DNA of 64,000 nt from Streptomyces collinus Tu 365 (GTDB lineage Bacteria > Actinomycetota > Actinomycetes > Streptomycetales > Streptomycetaceae): assembly GCF_000444875.1 (NCBI RefSeq), contig NC_021985.1:6468170-6532169 (forward strand), read 5' to 3'. The translations under genes were made by a program, and so were the position numbers. Positions 24,574 to 33,329 of this stretch are shown here, piece by piece. Positions within the stretch are counted from its first letter, which is position 1. Each line of letters opens with the position of its first letter. Under the pieces are notes generated by a model. The model did not search any database. It was not told the origin of the DNA and saw nothing but the letters and a program-made list of their open reading frames with translations.

Positions 24574-24969
24574 ATGAGCATCTTCCGACGAGACCCGCGC
24601 GCCCCCGGCCGGGTGACCGTCCAGGAGGCCGCCGCCCGCACGGGCCACGGCGGTGCCGCGGACAGCGCCGTCGCCGTGCTGCTGGACGTCCGCGAACCCG
24701 ACGAATGGCGGGCCGGGCACGCCCCGGGCGCCGTGCACCTGCCGCTGTCCGGGCTGTCCGGGCTGTCCGCCGGGGCGGGGCTGCCCGCGGCGGCGCACGC
24801 CCGGCCGCTCGTCGTGATCTGCCGCTCCGGCAACCGCTCCCGGCGGGCGGCCGAGCTGCTGGCCGCCCGGGGCGCCGACGCCGTGGACGTGATCGGCGGC
24901 ATGCGCGAGTGGGCCGCGGCGGGGCTGCCCGTCGTGGACGGGCGGGGCGGGAACGGGACCGTCGCGTGA
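24574..24969 (+). CDS. Rhodanese-domain sulfurtransferase
   Basis: A 131-residue single rhodanese domain (VLLDVREPDEWRAGHAPGAVHLPLS) with the active loop CRSGNRS that carries persulfide. It is cytoplasmic and probably a sulfur relay for the dioxygenase upstream. The ATG at 24574 is preceded by a weak GAGG-like site. Its TGA overlaps the permease GTG (GTGA), so the two are coupled. Confidence 0.88.
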   Translation: MSIFRRDPRAPGRVTVQEAAARTGHGGAADSAVAVLLDVREPDEWRAGHAPGAVHLPLSGLSGLSAGAGLPAAAHARPLVVICRSGNRSRRAAELLAARGADAVDVIGGMREWAAAGLPVVDGRGGNGTVA

Positions 24970-25712
24970 GCGCCCTGCTGCTCGCCCTGGCCGCCGGGGC
25001 CGTCATCGGTCTGGCGCTCGGCGCGCTCGGGGGCGGCGGCAGCGTCCTGGCCGTCCCCGCACTGATCTACCTGCTCGGCTTCACTCCGGTCGCGGCCACC
25101 ACCGCCAGCCTGATCGTGGTCGGTGTCACCTCGGCCACCGCGCAGTCCGCGCACGCCCGGGACGGCCATGTCCGGTGGCGCACCGGGCTGCTGTTCGCCG
25201 CCGCCGGCATCGGCCCCGCCGTCCTGGGCGGCGCGCTCGCCGCCCGGCTGCCCGGGGCCGCCCTCACCGCCGGGTTCGCCGTGGTGGCGGCGGTGGCCGC
25301 GCTACGGATGCTGCGCCCCGGGCCCGCGGCCGACGGCACCGAGCGGGTACGCCCCGGCCGGGCGGCCGCGGCGGGCGCGGGCCTCGGCGCCGTCACCGGT
25401 GTCCTCGGCGTCGGCGGCGGCTTCCTCGCCGTGCCCGCGCTGGTCGGCGTGGTCGGCCTGCGGATGCGCGACGCGGTGGGCACCAGCCTGCTGGTCATCA
25501 CCGTCAACTCGCTGGCCGCGCTGGCGATGCGGGCCGGCACGGCCGACGGGCTCGACTGGGCCGTCGTCGCGCCCTTCGCCGGGGCGGCGATCCTCGGCGC
25601 CTGGGACGGCAGGCGGCTGGCCTCGAAGGTGTCCGGGAGCGCGCTCCAGCGCGTCTTCGCGGTGGTGCTGTTGGCCGTCGCCGCGTTCATGCTGATCGAC
25701 GCGGTGGTGTGA
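24966..25712 (+). CDS. TauE/SafE-family sulfite/sulfur-compound permease
   Basis: A 248-residue membrane protein with about seven to eight TM helices in two repeats. It has the family motifs GALGGGGSVLAVPALIYLLG near the N-terminus and TGVLGVGGGFLAVPALVGV at the second repeat. TauE/SafE proteins export sulfite, sulfoacetate or related anions. Next to persulfide enzymes and CstR it would remove sulfite produced by persulfide oxidation. GTG 24966 overlaps the rhodanese stop. Confidence 0.88.
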   Translation: MSALLLALAAGAVIGLALGALGGGGSVLAVPALIYLLGFTPVAATTASLIVVGVTSATAQSAHARDGHVRWRTGLLFAAAGIGPAVLGGALAARLPGAALTAGFAVVAAVAALRMLRPGPAADGTERVRPGRAAAAGAGLGAVTGVLGVGGGFLAVPALVGVVGLRMRDAVGTSLLVITVNSLAALAMRAGTADGLDWAVVAPFAGAAILGAWDGRRLASKVSGSALQRVFAVVLLAVAAFMLIDAVV

Positions 25713-25767
25713 TGGACCGCCACTCGCCCGCCACGGCGCGGGGCCGTGCGGCGCCCCGCGCGGGCCC

Positions 25768-26058
25768 TCACGCCAGCGACAGGAAGAGCCGTTCCAGACG
25801 GGCCCGCATCTGCTCGGGGTTCTCGCCGTTCGCGCGGCCGGACTCCACGTCGGTCATGCACTGCTGCAGACCCGTCGCGATGAGCGCGAAACCGGCGCGG
25901 TCCAGCGCCCGGGACGCGGCGGCGAGCTGCGTGATCACGTCCTCGCAGTCGCGGCCCTCCTCGATCATCCGGATCACGCCGGCAATCTGGCCCTGCGCGC
26001 GGCGCAGACGGTTCAGGACGGACTTCAGCTCCGCACCCGCGAGTTCCAGTTCCACCAT
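25768..26058 (-). CDS. CsoR/CstR-family repressor, CstR-like by its cysteines
   Basis: A 96-residue all-helical DUF156 regulator: LKSVLNRLRRAQGQIAGVIRMIEEGRDCEDVI, then LIATGLQQCMTDVE. Cys38 and Cys67 are the two reactive positions. The His that CsoR places four residues before the second Cys is Gly63 here, so Cu(I) sensing is unlikely and dithiol/persulfide sensing (CstR type) is favoured. The ATG at 26058 follows GAGGAGC. It is divergent from the rhodanese gene at 26134, with a palindromic operator between them, and four such operators flank the locus. Confidence 0.88.
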   Translation of the reverse strand: MVELELAGAELKSVLNRLRRAQGQIAGVIRMIEEGRDCEDVITQLAAASRALDRAGFALIATGLQQCMTDVESGRANGENPEQMRARLERLFLSLA

Positions 26059-26071
26059 CGCTCCTCGACCG

Positions 26072-26087
26072 ATACCCCTAGGGGTAC
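26072..26087. promoter_or_regulatory. CsoR/CstR-type operator 3
   Basis: ATACCCCTAGGGGTAC, a canonical-looking CsoR/CstR palindrome, lies in the 75-bp divergent region between the repressor gene and the rhodanese-DUF2892 gene. Confidence 0.82.
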
Positions 26088-26133
26088 TGTACGTCCCGGT
26101 TCGGGACGGCGTCGACCAAGAAGGATTCCCGCC

Positions 26134-26715
26134 ATGAACGCCCCCCACACTCCCCTCACCCTGAGCGTCGACGAGATCGGCGGCCGGCTGCACGATCCGG
26201 CCGTCATCGACGTGCGCACGCCCGGCGAGTACGCCTCGGGCCATCTGCCCGGCGCCCTGAACATCCCCCTGGACCGGATCAGGCACGCCCTGCCCGAGAT
26301 CCGGGGCGCCGCCGAGCGCGGTGACGTCCTGCTGGTGTGCGCCTCAGGGGCCCGCTCCGAGCGCGCCGGCCGGCTGCTGGCCGAGCAGGGCGTGCGCACC
26401 GCCACCCTGGCCGGCGGCACCACCGCCTGGGCCGCCGCGGGCCACGACCTGGAGCGGCCCGCCGCCTGCGACACCCGGTCCGGGTGGAGCATGGAACGCC
26501 AGGTACGCCTGACCGCCGGGTCGCTCGTCCTGGCCGGCATCGTCCTCGGCCTCCTGGTCCACCCGGCCTTCCAGCTCCTGTCGGCCGGCATCGCGGCCGG
26601 CCTGGTCTTCTCCGCACTCACCGACACCTGCGGCATGGCGGCCGTCCTGGGCCGGCTGCCCCACAACCGCCCGGCCGACCTCGACGCGATCCTCACCGCG
26701 CTGCGCGCCCGCTGA
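26134..26715 (+). CDS. Rhodanese-DUF2892 membrane sulfurtransferase
   Basis: A 193-residue protein. Residues ~8-110 form a rhodanese domain with active loop CASGARS. Residues ~125-190 form a DUF2892-like membrane part with two TM helices (LTAGSLVLAGIVLGLLVHPAF and LSAGIAAGLVFSALTDTCGMA). A cysteine in the second helix is typical and may accept sulfur for transport. It handles sulfane sulfur at the membrane. GAAGGA precedes the ATG. Control by the operator at 26072 is likely. Confidence 0.87.
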   Translation: MNAPHTPLTLSVDEIGGRLHDPAVIDVRTPGEYASGHLPGALNIPLDRIRHALPEIRGAAERGDVLLVCASGARSERAGRLLAEQGVRTATLAGGTTAWAAAGHDLERPAACDTRSGWSMERQVRLTAGSLVLAGIVLGLLVHPAFQLLSAGIAAGLVFSALTDTCGMAAVLGRLPHNRPADLDAILTALRAR

Positions 26716-26761
26716 GCCCCCGGGGGGCGTGAGCCCCCACCCGCCCTGCGGGGAAGCCGCC

Positions 26762-28462
26762 TCAGCTCGCGGCGAGCCGGTGCGGGGTCTCCAGGCAGAC
26801 CGGCGGCAGCGGGAACCAGCGCATGCGTTCGAAGGCGGGGGGCAGGCCGGTGGGGCCCTCCTCCAGCCGGCCGGGTCGGGAGGTGAGCAGGTCGCGGGCC
26901 TGTTCGAGCTGGGCGGCCAGCGCCTCCTCGCCGAGCCGGCGCCTGCGGGAGGGCGGGGCGGCGATCCGGCCGTCGGCGGTGAAACCGACGTCGGTCAGCC
27001 GCAGCAGCGGCTCGCCGGTGCCGTCGTGATGGTGCCACCGGCCGCTGCCCGCGTCGAAGCGGTAGTCGGGCAGCAGCCGGTGGCCGTGCGTGGCGATCAG
27101 GTCGACGGCGTCCACCAGGTAGTCCCGGACGGTGTCGCTGATGAAGTAGTTGAAGTTCAGGCGGATCCAGCCGAGTTTGATGCCGTCACAGCCGCGCGCG
27201 ACCTCGTCGAGCAGGGCGTGCGAGGTGGCGGAGTCGATCGCCAGCAGCCGGTGCCCGTACGGCCCCGCGCAGGAGCAGCCGCCGCGGGCCTGGATGCCGA
27301 AGAGGTCGTTGAGCAGCGCGACCACGAAGTTGTGGTGCAGGTGGGAGCCGTCGCCGTGGCGGACGCGGAAGGAGACGATGGACAGCCGGCGGGCGTGCCG
27401 GTTGCCCAGGATCTCCAGCCCCGGGTTCGCGTCCCAGCGGGCCAGCGCATGCCGCCAGTGGCGTTCCTCGGCCGCCTGGATGGTGTCGGTCCCGACCGCC
27501 CGCTTGAGGGTGAACACCAGCCCCGCGCGCACGGATTCGACGATCGCCGGGGTGCCCCCCTCCTCCCGGGCGACCGGGTCGTCCAGGTAGCGGTGGCCCA
27601 GCGGGTCGACGAAGACGACCGTGCCGCCGCCGGGCACGGTGGGCACCCGGTTGCGGACCAGGTCCCGGCGCACGACCAGCACCCCCGGCGTCTGCGGGCC
27701 GCCGACGAACTTGTGCGGGGACAGGAAGACCGCGTCCTTGTGGTCGCCCGCGCCCGGCGCGCTCGCCGCGACCCGGATCGGCACGTAGGGGGCGGCGGCC
27801 GCGTAGTCCCAGAACGACAGGGCGCCGTACGCGTGCAGCAGCCGGGCCACGCGGTCGGTGTCGGTCAGGATGCCGGTGACGTTGGAGGCGGCCGAGAAAC
27901 TGCCGATGCGCAGCGGCCGGTCCGCGTGCCGGCGCAGCTGGGCCTCCAGCGCCCCGAGGTCGACGTGGCCGTCCGCGTCCTCGTCGATCACCACCACGTC
28001 GGCGACGGACTCCCGCCAGGGCAGCTCGTTGGAGTGGTGCTCGTAGGGCCCCACGAACACCACGGGCCGCTCGGCCGGGGGCGGCGGCGGTCCCGGCCGG
28101 CGCAACTCCAGGATGCCGACCAGCTTGTTGACCGCGGCCGTGGCCCCCGAGCCGCAGAAGATCACGACGTCGTCCTCGGTCCCGCCGACCGCGTCCCGCA
28201 CGATCCGGCGGGCGTCCTCGCGCAACCGGGTCGTCTGCAGTCCGGTACGGGAACTCTCGGTGTGGGTGTTGCCGTAGACGGGCAGCACCCGCTCCCGGAC
28301 GAAGTCCTCGACGAAGTCGAGCGCGCGGCCGGAAGCGGTGTAATCGGCGTAGACGATCCGCTTGGGCCCGTACGGCCCGTCGAGCACCTCGTCGTCGCCG
28401 ATGAGCCCTTGCCGTATCCGCTCCAGCAGCGGCGAGGCGGCCGCTAATCGCGAGGCGCTCAC
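26762..28462 (-). CDS. Class V aminotransferase, cysteine-desulfurase-like PLP enzyme
   Basis: A 566-residue fold-type I PLP protein, longer than NifS/SufS (~400) because of a C-terminal extension of ~100 residues. Features in order: FCGSGATAAVNKLVG, VGPYEHHSNELPW (cofactor-stacking His), GSFSAASNVTGI, WDYAAAAPYVPI (Asp for the pyridine N), SPHKFVGGPQTPGVLV (Schiff-base Lys) and ARGGCSCAGPYGHR, a Cys pair near the desulfurase catalytic loop. It may mobilise sulfur from cysteine or act as a lyase. GTG 28462 lacks an obvious ribosome site but overlaps the stop of a possible small gene (GTGA). A CstR-like operator 204 bp upstream ties it to the sulfur island. Confidence 0.82.
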   Translation of the reverse strand: MSASRLAAASPLLERIRQGLIGDDEVLDGPYGPKRIVYADYTASGRALDFVEDFVRERVLPVYGNTHTESSRTGLQTTRLREDARRIVRDAVGGTEDDVVIFCGSGATAAVNKLVGILELRRPGPPPPPAERPVVFVGPYEHHSNELPWRESVADVVVIDEDADGHVDLGALEAQLRRHADRPLRIGSFSAASNVTGILTDTDRVARLLHAYGALSFWDYAAAAPYVPIRVAASAPGAGDHKDAVFLSPHKFVGGPQTPGVLVVRRDLVRNRVPTVPGGGTVVFVDPLGHRYLDDPVAREEGGTPAIVESVRAGLVFTLKRAVGTDTIQAAEERHWRHALARWDANPGLEILGNRHARRLSIVSFRVRHGDGSHLHHNFVVALLNDLFGIQARGGCSCAGPYGHRLLAIDSATSHALLDEVARGCDGIKLGWIRLNFNYFISDTVRDYLVDAVDLIATHGHRLLPDYRFDAGSGRWHHHDGTGEPLLRLTDVGFTADGRIAAPPSRRRRLGEEALAAQLEQARDLLTSRPGRLEEGPTGLPPAFERMRWFPLPPVCLETPHRLAAS

Positions 28463-28665
28463 GACCGCGCCCCGAGGGTGAGCGCGGGCGGCCGCCGCCG
28501 TACGTCCGGATCGTGGGGCCCCGCTGCGGTGCCGGTCATGACCGCGCCTTTCGCGTCGTCGCCGCCCGCGGCCGACGTCCGGCCGGCCACGGACAGCGCG
28601 GTGGATCGAGAGGTCGACGACGCGCGCCGAGCGCCCTTGTGCCCGCACGCGAGCCGCCGCGGCAT
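28459..28665 (-). CDS. Possible small leader gene coupled to the aminotransferase
   Basis: A 68-codon frame starts at ATG 28665, directly beside the operator at 28666-28681, and its TGA overlaps the aminotransferase GTG by 4 bp (GTGA). Third positions are mostly G/C. The product (starting MPRRLACGHKGARR) is basic and matches no family I know. Only a weak GGTAGGG lies upstream. Coupling would explain why the aminotransferase has no ribosome binding site of its own. Confidence 0.35.
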   Translation of the reverse strand: MPRRLACGHKGARRASSTSRSTALSVAGRTSAAGGDDAKGAVMTGTAAGPHDPDVRRRPPALTLGARS

Positions 28666-28681
28666 ATACCCTACCGGGTAT
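28666..28681. promoter_or_regulatory. CsoR/CstR-like operator 4
   Basis: ATACCC-TACC-GGGTAT is an inverted repeat with the same arms as the other three operators but a different centre. It lies between the response-regulator stop and the aminotransferase unit. Confidence 0.55.
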
Positions 28682-28860
28682 TCTTCGAGGGGCGGGGGCG
28701 GAGCACCGTACCCCCGCGAAATGACCGAGAGTCGACGCGAATGCGATGCGCGGGAAGGGGCGTTGTGGGAGCCGACAGCCGCCCGCGGCGGCCGGGCAGC
28801 TGGTCCGGACGGAAATCCGGCCGCGCAGGCAGCCGCGCCGGGATGTGCTTCCGCCGTGGT

Positions 28861-29550
28861 TCAGCGAGCGATGCGGTATCGGTGTTCGGGGCGGCCGTTG
28901 GTGCCGTAACGGAGTTCCAGGCGGAGCGTGCCCTCCTTGACGAGATAGGACAGATACCGCTGGGCGGTGGCACGCGAGACGCCGGTCACCTCGGCGGTCT
29001 CGGCGGCTGACAGGGCTGTGTGGGCGGTGCGCAGGGCCTGGTGGATCGCGCTGAGGGTGGGCGCGGAGTGGCCCTTGGCCGGGACGCGGGGGACGGCGGG
29101 TGGGCGGGCCGCGCTGAACAGGGCGTCCACGTCGGCCTGGTCGGCCATGGCCGACCGGCTGAGCGCGTCCACGCGGGCGCTGAGCCGGCGATAGGCGCTG
29201 AGCCGTTCGGCGAGGTCGGCGGAGCCGAACGGCTTGACCAGGTAGCCGACGGCACCGAGTTTCATCGCGGCCCGGACGGAGGAGAGGTCGTGGTCGGCGG
29301 TGATCACGAGGGCGTCGGGACGGGTGTCGCCCTGGTCCTGGCTGAGCCTGCGCAGGACGTCGAGTCCGCTGCCGTCGGGCAGGAAGATGTCGAGCAGCAG
29401 CAGGTCCGGGTACAGAGTGCGGACCGCCGCCAGAGCCTCGGCCACCGTCGCCACCTCGCCGACCACTTCGAAGCCCTGGACCCGGCGCACGTAGTCGCTG
29501 TGGATCTGGCTGACCCGGAAGTCGTCGTCCACCACGAGGGTCCGGATCAT
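28861..29550 (-). CDS. Response regulator, CitB/DcuR family
   Basis: A 229-residue cytoplasmic regulator. The receiver domain (~1-120) has the acidic DDD pocket at 8-10, the phospho-acceptor region LLLLDIFLPDGSG and the conserved LVKPFG lysine. The C-terminal part carries a helix-turn-helix VTGVSRATAQRYLSYLVKEG. It pairs with the CitA-type kinase upstream, whose stop overlaps this ATG by 4 bp (ATGA). It probably controls the divergent ABC transporter at 31517. Confidence 0.92.
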   Translation of the reverse strand: MIRTLVVDDDFRVSQIHSDYVRRVQGFEVVGEVATVAEALAAVRTLYPDLLLLDIFLPDGSGLDVLRRLSQDQGDTRPDALVITADHDLSSVRAAMKLGAVGYLVKPFGSADLAERLSAYRRLSARVDALSRSAMADQADVDALFSAARPPAVPRVPAKGHSAPTLSAIHQALRTAHTALSAAETAEVTGVSRATAQRYLSYLVKEGTLRLELRYGTNGRPEHRYRIAR

Positions 29551-31181
29551 CGGAGGTCACCTTCCATCGACAACGCCGTCGTGAACAGTGCGCCGTACGC
29601 CGGCGGTGCCGTGTCCCGCTGCGGCAGCGCGACCGTGAAGACCGCGCCCGGGCCTTCACTGACCGTGATGCTGCCGCCGTGCCCCTGCACCAGCCGGTGC
29701 ACCAGGGCCAGCCCCAGGCCGCGGCGTGCGGTGCCCCGCTCGGGGCGGGTGGACCAGCCGTCTTCGAAGATCGACTGGGCAGTGCCCGGCGCGATGCCGG
29801 GTCCGTTGTCCGCCACACGTACGACGATCAGCTCGTCGCCCTCGGTCAGCGTGAGCAGGATCCGCCGCCCGCCGTCGCCGGACGGCGCCCCGGCCGTCGC
29901 GTCGATGGCGTTGTCGAGCAGGTTGCCGACGATGGTCAGCAGTCGCCGCAGGTGCGGTGGGTCGTCGCCGAGCGCGGAGTCGTCGGTGAGGACGATCCGC
30001 ACCCCGCGTTCGGCGGCCACCGTGGTCTTCGCCACGATGAGCCCCACCATCAGAGGGTGGCCGATGTTCCGGCGCACGGCCTCGGTCAGGGCCTGCCCGG
30101 AGCGGGCTGTCTCGATGGCGTACTCGTACGCGGACTCGTGTTCGCCGATGTCCAGCAGTCCGGCCAGCGTGTGCATCCGGTTGGTGAACTCGTGCTGCTG
30201 AGCCCGCAGAGCGTTGGTCAGTCCGCGCACGGAGTCGAGTTCGCGTAGCAGGCCGATCAGTTCGGTACGGTCGCGTACGGTGACCACGGCGCCCAGTTCA
30301 CGGCCGTGCAGGGTGACCGGCATGCGGTTGACGACGAGACAGTGGTCGTCGGTCAGGACGCTGAGGTCGGCGCCGGTCAGAGTGCCGTCCAGCGTGCGGC
30401 GCAGCCTGCCGTCGGGCAGCACCTCCTCCAGCCGGCTGCCGAGCGGGGCACCGAGGCCGAGCAGTCGCCGGGCCTCGTCGTTCACGACGGTGATCCTCCC
30501 GTCGGGGGCGAAGGCGACCACGCCTTCCCGGATGCCGTGCAGCATCGCCTCGCGGTCCTGCAGCAGGCCGGCGATCTCCTCCAGTTCCAGGCCGAACGTG
30601 GTCCGCTTCAGCCGCCGCGCCAGCAGGTAGGCCGCTGCCGCGCCGATCGCCGTGGCGATCGCGGCGTAGACCCCGAAGGTGGGCAGCTCGCGCCACAGTT
30701 CGCCGAGCACGTCATGTTCCGGGATACCCACCGACACCTCGCCGACCAGTGCACCGGAGGGCCCGTGCAGGGGGGCCTTGCCGTTGGCGGACCGTCCGGT
30801 GGCACCCTGGTCGGCGCCGACGTGCGGACGGCCGTCCTTCACCACGATCGGCTCGGCCACCGGCTCGCCGATCAGAGCCGGGATCGGGTGGGAGTGCCGT
30901 ATGCCGTTCAGGTCGAGCACGACCACGTACGACGCCCCGGACGCCCGGCGGATCCGTTCGGCGACCGTCTGCACCACGTCGCCGCTGCCGCCCCCGTCCT
31001 CCATGGCCTGCCGGATCTGCGGATCCGCGGCTGTGGACTTCGCGATCGCGAGCGCCCGTTGCTCGTAGGAACGGTCGAGTTCGGTCCGCTGCGCGAAGGC
31101 GAACAGGACGAAGCCGATCAGGCCGGTGAGCGCGAGGATGCCCAGCTGATGGGCGAGGATCCGCGTGGAGAGCCTCCGCAT
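29547..31181 (-). CDS. Sensor histidine kinase, CitA/DcuS family
   Basis: A 544-residue membrane kinase. TM1 is QLGILALTGLIGFVLFAFAQ, then an extracellular PDC sensor with the citrate/dicarboxylate signature GIRHSHPIPALIGEP. TM2 (FGVYAAIATAIGAAAAYLLA) is followed by a PAS domain, a dimerisation helix with QQHEFTNRMHTLAGLL (phospho-His) and an HATPase with NLLDNAIDA and DNGPGI. The SHP pattern implies an external carboxylate ligand. ATG 31181 is used; an in-frame TTG at 31217 with AGAGG upstream would add 12 residues. It is coupled to its response regulator. Confidence 0.9.
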   Translation of the reverse strand: MRRLSTRILAHQLGILALTGLIGFVLFAFAQRTELDRSYEQRALAIAKSTAADPQIRQAMEDGGGSGDVVQTVAERIRRASGASYVVVLDLNGIRHSHPIPALIGEPVAEPIVVKDGRPHVGADQGATGRSANGKAPLHGPSGALVGEVSVGIPEHDVLGELWRELPTFGVYAAIATAIGAAAAYLLARRLKRTTFGLELEEIAGLLQDREAMLHGIREGVVAFAPDGRITVVNDEARRLLGLGAPLGSRLEEVLPDGRLRRTLDGTLTGADLSVLTDDHCLVVNRMPVTLHGRELGAVVTVRDRTELIGLLRELDSVRGLTNALRAQQHEFTNRMHTLAGLLDIGEHESAYEYAIETARSGQALTEAVRRNIGHPLMVGLIVAKTTVAAERGVRIVLTDDSALGDDPPHLRRLLTIVGNLLDNAIDATAGAPSGDGGRRILLTLTEGDELIVVRVADNGPGIAPGTAQSIFEDGWSTRPERGTARRGLGLALVHRLVQGHGGSITVSEGPGAVFTVALPQRDTAPPAYGALFTTALSMEGDLR

Positions 31182-31217
31182 CCCGCCGCGGCCTGTCCGG
31201 AAACGGATGCGTATCAA

Positions 31218-31516
31218 GGCTGCCTCTTCGTCCCGGTCGTGTGTCGTGCGCCGTGCCGGGCCGGCTCGTACAGCGTGCCCGGGTGGCGCGATTGTGCCTG
31301 ATGGCCGAGATGTTGCCCACCCCCGTCCGTTGAGCAGAACGAGCAGAAGCCCGCTTTACGCAACTATCGCGAGATACCTCGGAAACAGCGACGCAACAGG
31401 CGCCCGCCTCTAGCGTCTGCCTTCCTCGGCCTGCGAGGACACCCCCCAGGCCCCACGAGGACCTCCCCGAGGGAACTTCCCCGGGGACTCCGGATGAAGG
31501 AAGGAAGCGGCACCAC
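31218..31516. promoter_or_regulatory. Divergent control region, two-component system versus ABC transporter
   Basis: The 299 bp between the kinase and the ATPase gene hold no gene. ACGCAAC occurs at 31358-31364 and 31391-31397, offset 33 bp (three helical turns), which would suit a response-regulator dimer pair. The region between them is the least GC-rich part. No clear -35/-10 pair was assigned. Confidence 0.4.
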
Positions 31517-32377
31517 ATGGCTTCGCGAAACGATGTCGCGAAGAGCCCGGGCGCCGGTGCGGCGGACCATGCGAACGCACGCATCGAGATCTCCGGGCTC
31601 ACCAAGCGATTCCTGACCCCTGCCGGTGAGGTGTTCACGGCGCTGCAAGGCGTTTCGTTCACTGTGGAGCCGGGCCAGTTCTGCGCCGTGGTGGGTCCCA
31701 CCGGCTGCGGCAAGTCGACGACACTCAGCATGGTGTCCGGGCTCGACCGGCCCAGCGAGGGTTCGGTCAAGGTCGGCGGCCGTGAGGTGGACGGCATCAC
31801 CGACGGCGTCAGCTTCATGTTCCAGGCCGACGCGCTGCTGCCCTGGAAGACCGTCCTCGGCAACGTGCTGATGGGCCCCGTCTTCCGCGGGGTGCCCAAG
31901 CGGCAGGCACAGGCATCGGCGCGCGACTGGCTGCGGCGGGTCGGCCTTGCCGGGTTCGAGGACCGCTATCCCCACCAGCTGTCCGGCGGTATGCGCAAGC
32001 GCGTGGCGATGGCTGCGGCCCTGATCAACGAACCCAAGATCCTGATCATGGACGAGCCGTTCGGCGCCTTGGACGTGCAGACCAAGGCGATCATGTCGAC
32101 CGAGCTGCTGAGCCTGTGGGAGCAGATCCGCCCGTCCGTCATCTTCATCACCCACGACCTGGACGAGGCGGTCGCACTCGCCGACCGGGTCGTCGTGATG
32201 ACGTCCGGCCCCGGGTCGGTCAAGGCGGTCTTCGACATCGACCTGCCCCGCCCGCGCGGCTCGGTCCAGGAGATCCGCTTCCAGCCCCGCTTCATCGAAC
32301 TCCAGCACCAGATCTGGGACACGCTGCGCGAAGAGGTGGAACGCGCCTACGCGCTCACCGCAGGAGGCAAGGAATGA
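31517..32377 (+). CDS. ABC transporter ATP-binding protein, nitrate/sulfonate/taurine type
   Basis: A 286-residue cytoplasmic ATPase of the NitT/TauT class. Walker A is VVGPTGCGKSTTLS, the Q-loop region is FMFQADALLPWKT, the signature is LSGGMRKRVAMA, Walker B is ILIMDEPFGALD and the switch His is in FITHDLDEAV. It powers the permease that follows; the ATG of that gene overlaps this stop (ATGA). GAAGGAAG lies before the start. Control by the divergent CitA/CitB-like system is likely from orientation. Confidence 0.92.
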   Translation: MASRNDVAKSPGAGAADHANARIEISGLTKRFLTPAGEVFTALQGVSFTVEPGQFCAVVGPTGCGKSTTLSMVSGLDRPSEGSVKVGGREVDGITDGVSFMFQADALLPWKTVLGNVLMGPVFRGVPKRQAQASARDWLRRVGLAGFEDRYPHQLSGGMRKRVAMAAALINEPKILIMDEPFGALDVQTKAIMSTELLSLWEQIRPSVIFITHDLDEAVALADRVVVMTSGPGSVKAVFDIDLPRPRGSVQEIRFQPRFIELQHQIWDTLREEVERAYALTAGGKE

Positions 32378-33249
32378 GTGCGTCCACCGTTTCCACCACC
32401 CCTGTCACCGACGGCGGGGAAAGCCCGGCCGTGACCGCCGCGCAGCGCGCCGCCAGGCGACGCGTCGCCCTGGTGTGGGCCGGCCGTATCGGTCTCGCGG
32501 TCCTCGTGATCGGCGGCTGGCAGGCGTTCACCACGTGGGGCCTCGTCGACCCGTTCTTCTTCGGACAGCCGTCGGGCATCTGGCAGCGGCTGATCGACCT
32601 CTTCGAGCACGGCACCCAGTTCGGCTCCTTCTACGAGAACATCTGGACCACCATCCAGGAGGCGCTCGTCGGCTTCGTCGTGGGATCCCTTACCGGTGTC
32701 GTCCTCGGCATCGCGCTCGGGCAGAGCCGCTACCTCTCCGACGTGCTCGGTCCCTACATCAAGATGGTCAACGCGATCCCGCGTATCGTCCTCGGCTCGA
32801 TCTTCATCGTCGCCTTCGGTATCGGCGTGACCCCGAAGATCCTGCTCGCCGCGGTGCTGGTGTTCTTCATCGTCTTCTTCAACGCCTTCCAGGGTGTACG
32901 CGAGGTCGACCGAAACGTTCTCGCCAACGTCAGGGTGCTCGGCGCCTCCCAGACGCAGATCATCCGCCACGTCGTCCTACCCTCCGCGCTGACCTGGATC
33001 ATCGCCAGCCTGCACAGCGCCTTCGGCTTCGCCATCGTCGGCGCGCTCGTCGGCGAGGTGCTCGGCGCGCAGAGCGGCCTGGGCCTGGTCATCAAGACCG
33101 CGCAGAACAACTTCGATCCCAACGGCGTGTTCGCCACGATGCTCGTCATCGCGGTGATCGTGCTCGGCGCGGAGTGGCTGATCGGCAAACTCGAACACCG
33201 GCTGCTCTCCTGGCGCCCCCCGTCCGCCTCCGAGACGAACGTCCTGTGA
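32374..33249 (+). CDS. ABC transporter permease, nitrate/sulfonate/taurine type
   Basis: A 291-residue inner-membrane permease with about six TM helices. It starts with a 30-residue cytoplasmic tail, then LAVLVIGGWQAF as TM1. The coupling loop is VDRNVLANVRVLGASQTQIIRHVVLPS, a divergent EAA motif. It forms a homodimeric pore in this class. GGAGGCAAGGA precedes the coupled ATG. The solute-binding gene follows after 80 bp. Confidence 0.92.
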   Translation: MSASTVSTTPVTDGGESPAVTAAQRAARRRVALVWAGRIGLAVLVIGGWQAFTTWGLVDPFFFGQPSGIWQRLIDLFEHGTQFGSFYENIWTTIQEALVGFVVGSLTGVVLGIALGQSRYLSDVLGPYIKMVNAIPRIVLGSIFIVAFGIGVTPKILLAAVLVFFIVFFNAFQGVREVDRNVLANVRVLGASQTQIIRHVVLPSALTWIIASLHSAFGFAIVGALVGEVLGAQSGLGLVIKTAQNNFDPNGVFATMLVIAVIVLGAEWLIGKLEHRLLSWRPPSASETNVL

Positions 33250-33329
33250 CCCCCGCTTCCCCTCTCGCTGTCCCGTCCGCCGCCTGTCACCAAGCAGTCC
33301 CCGCGATCCCGAAGGGTGTATGCCTCGCC

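Noticed and set aside
26762..29818. Minus-strand frame extending the aminotransferase to about 1000 residues
   Set aside because: The extension covers the response-regulator gene in another frame and a CstR-type operator. The aminotransferase fold starts at about 28462.
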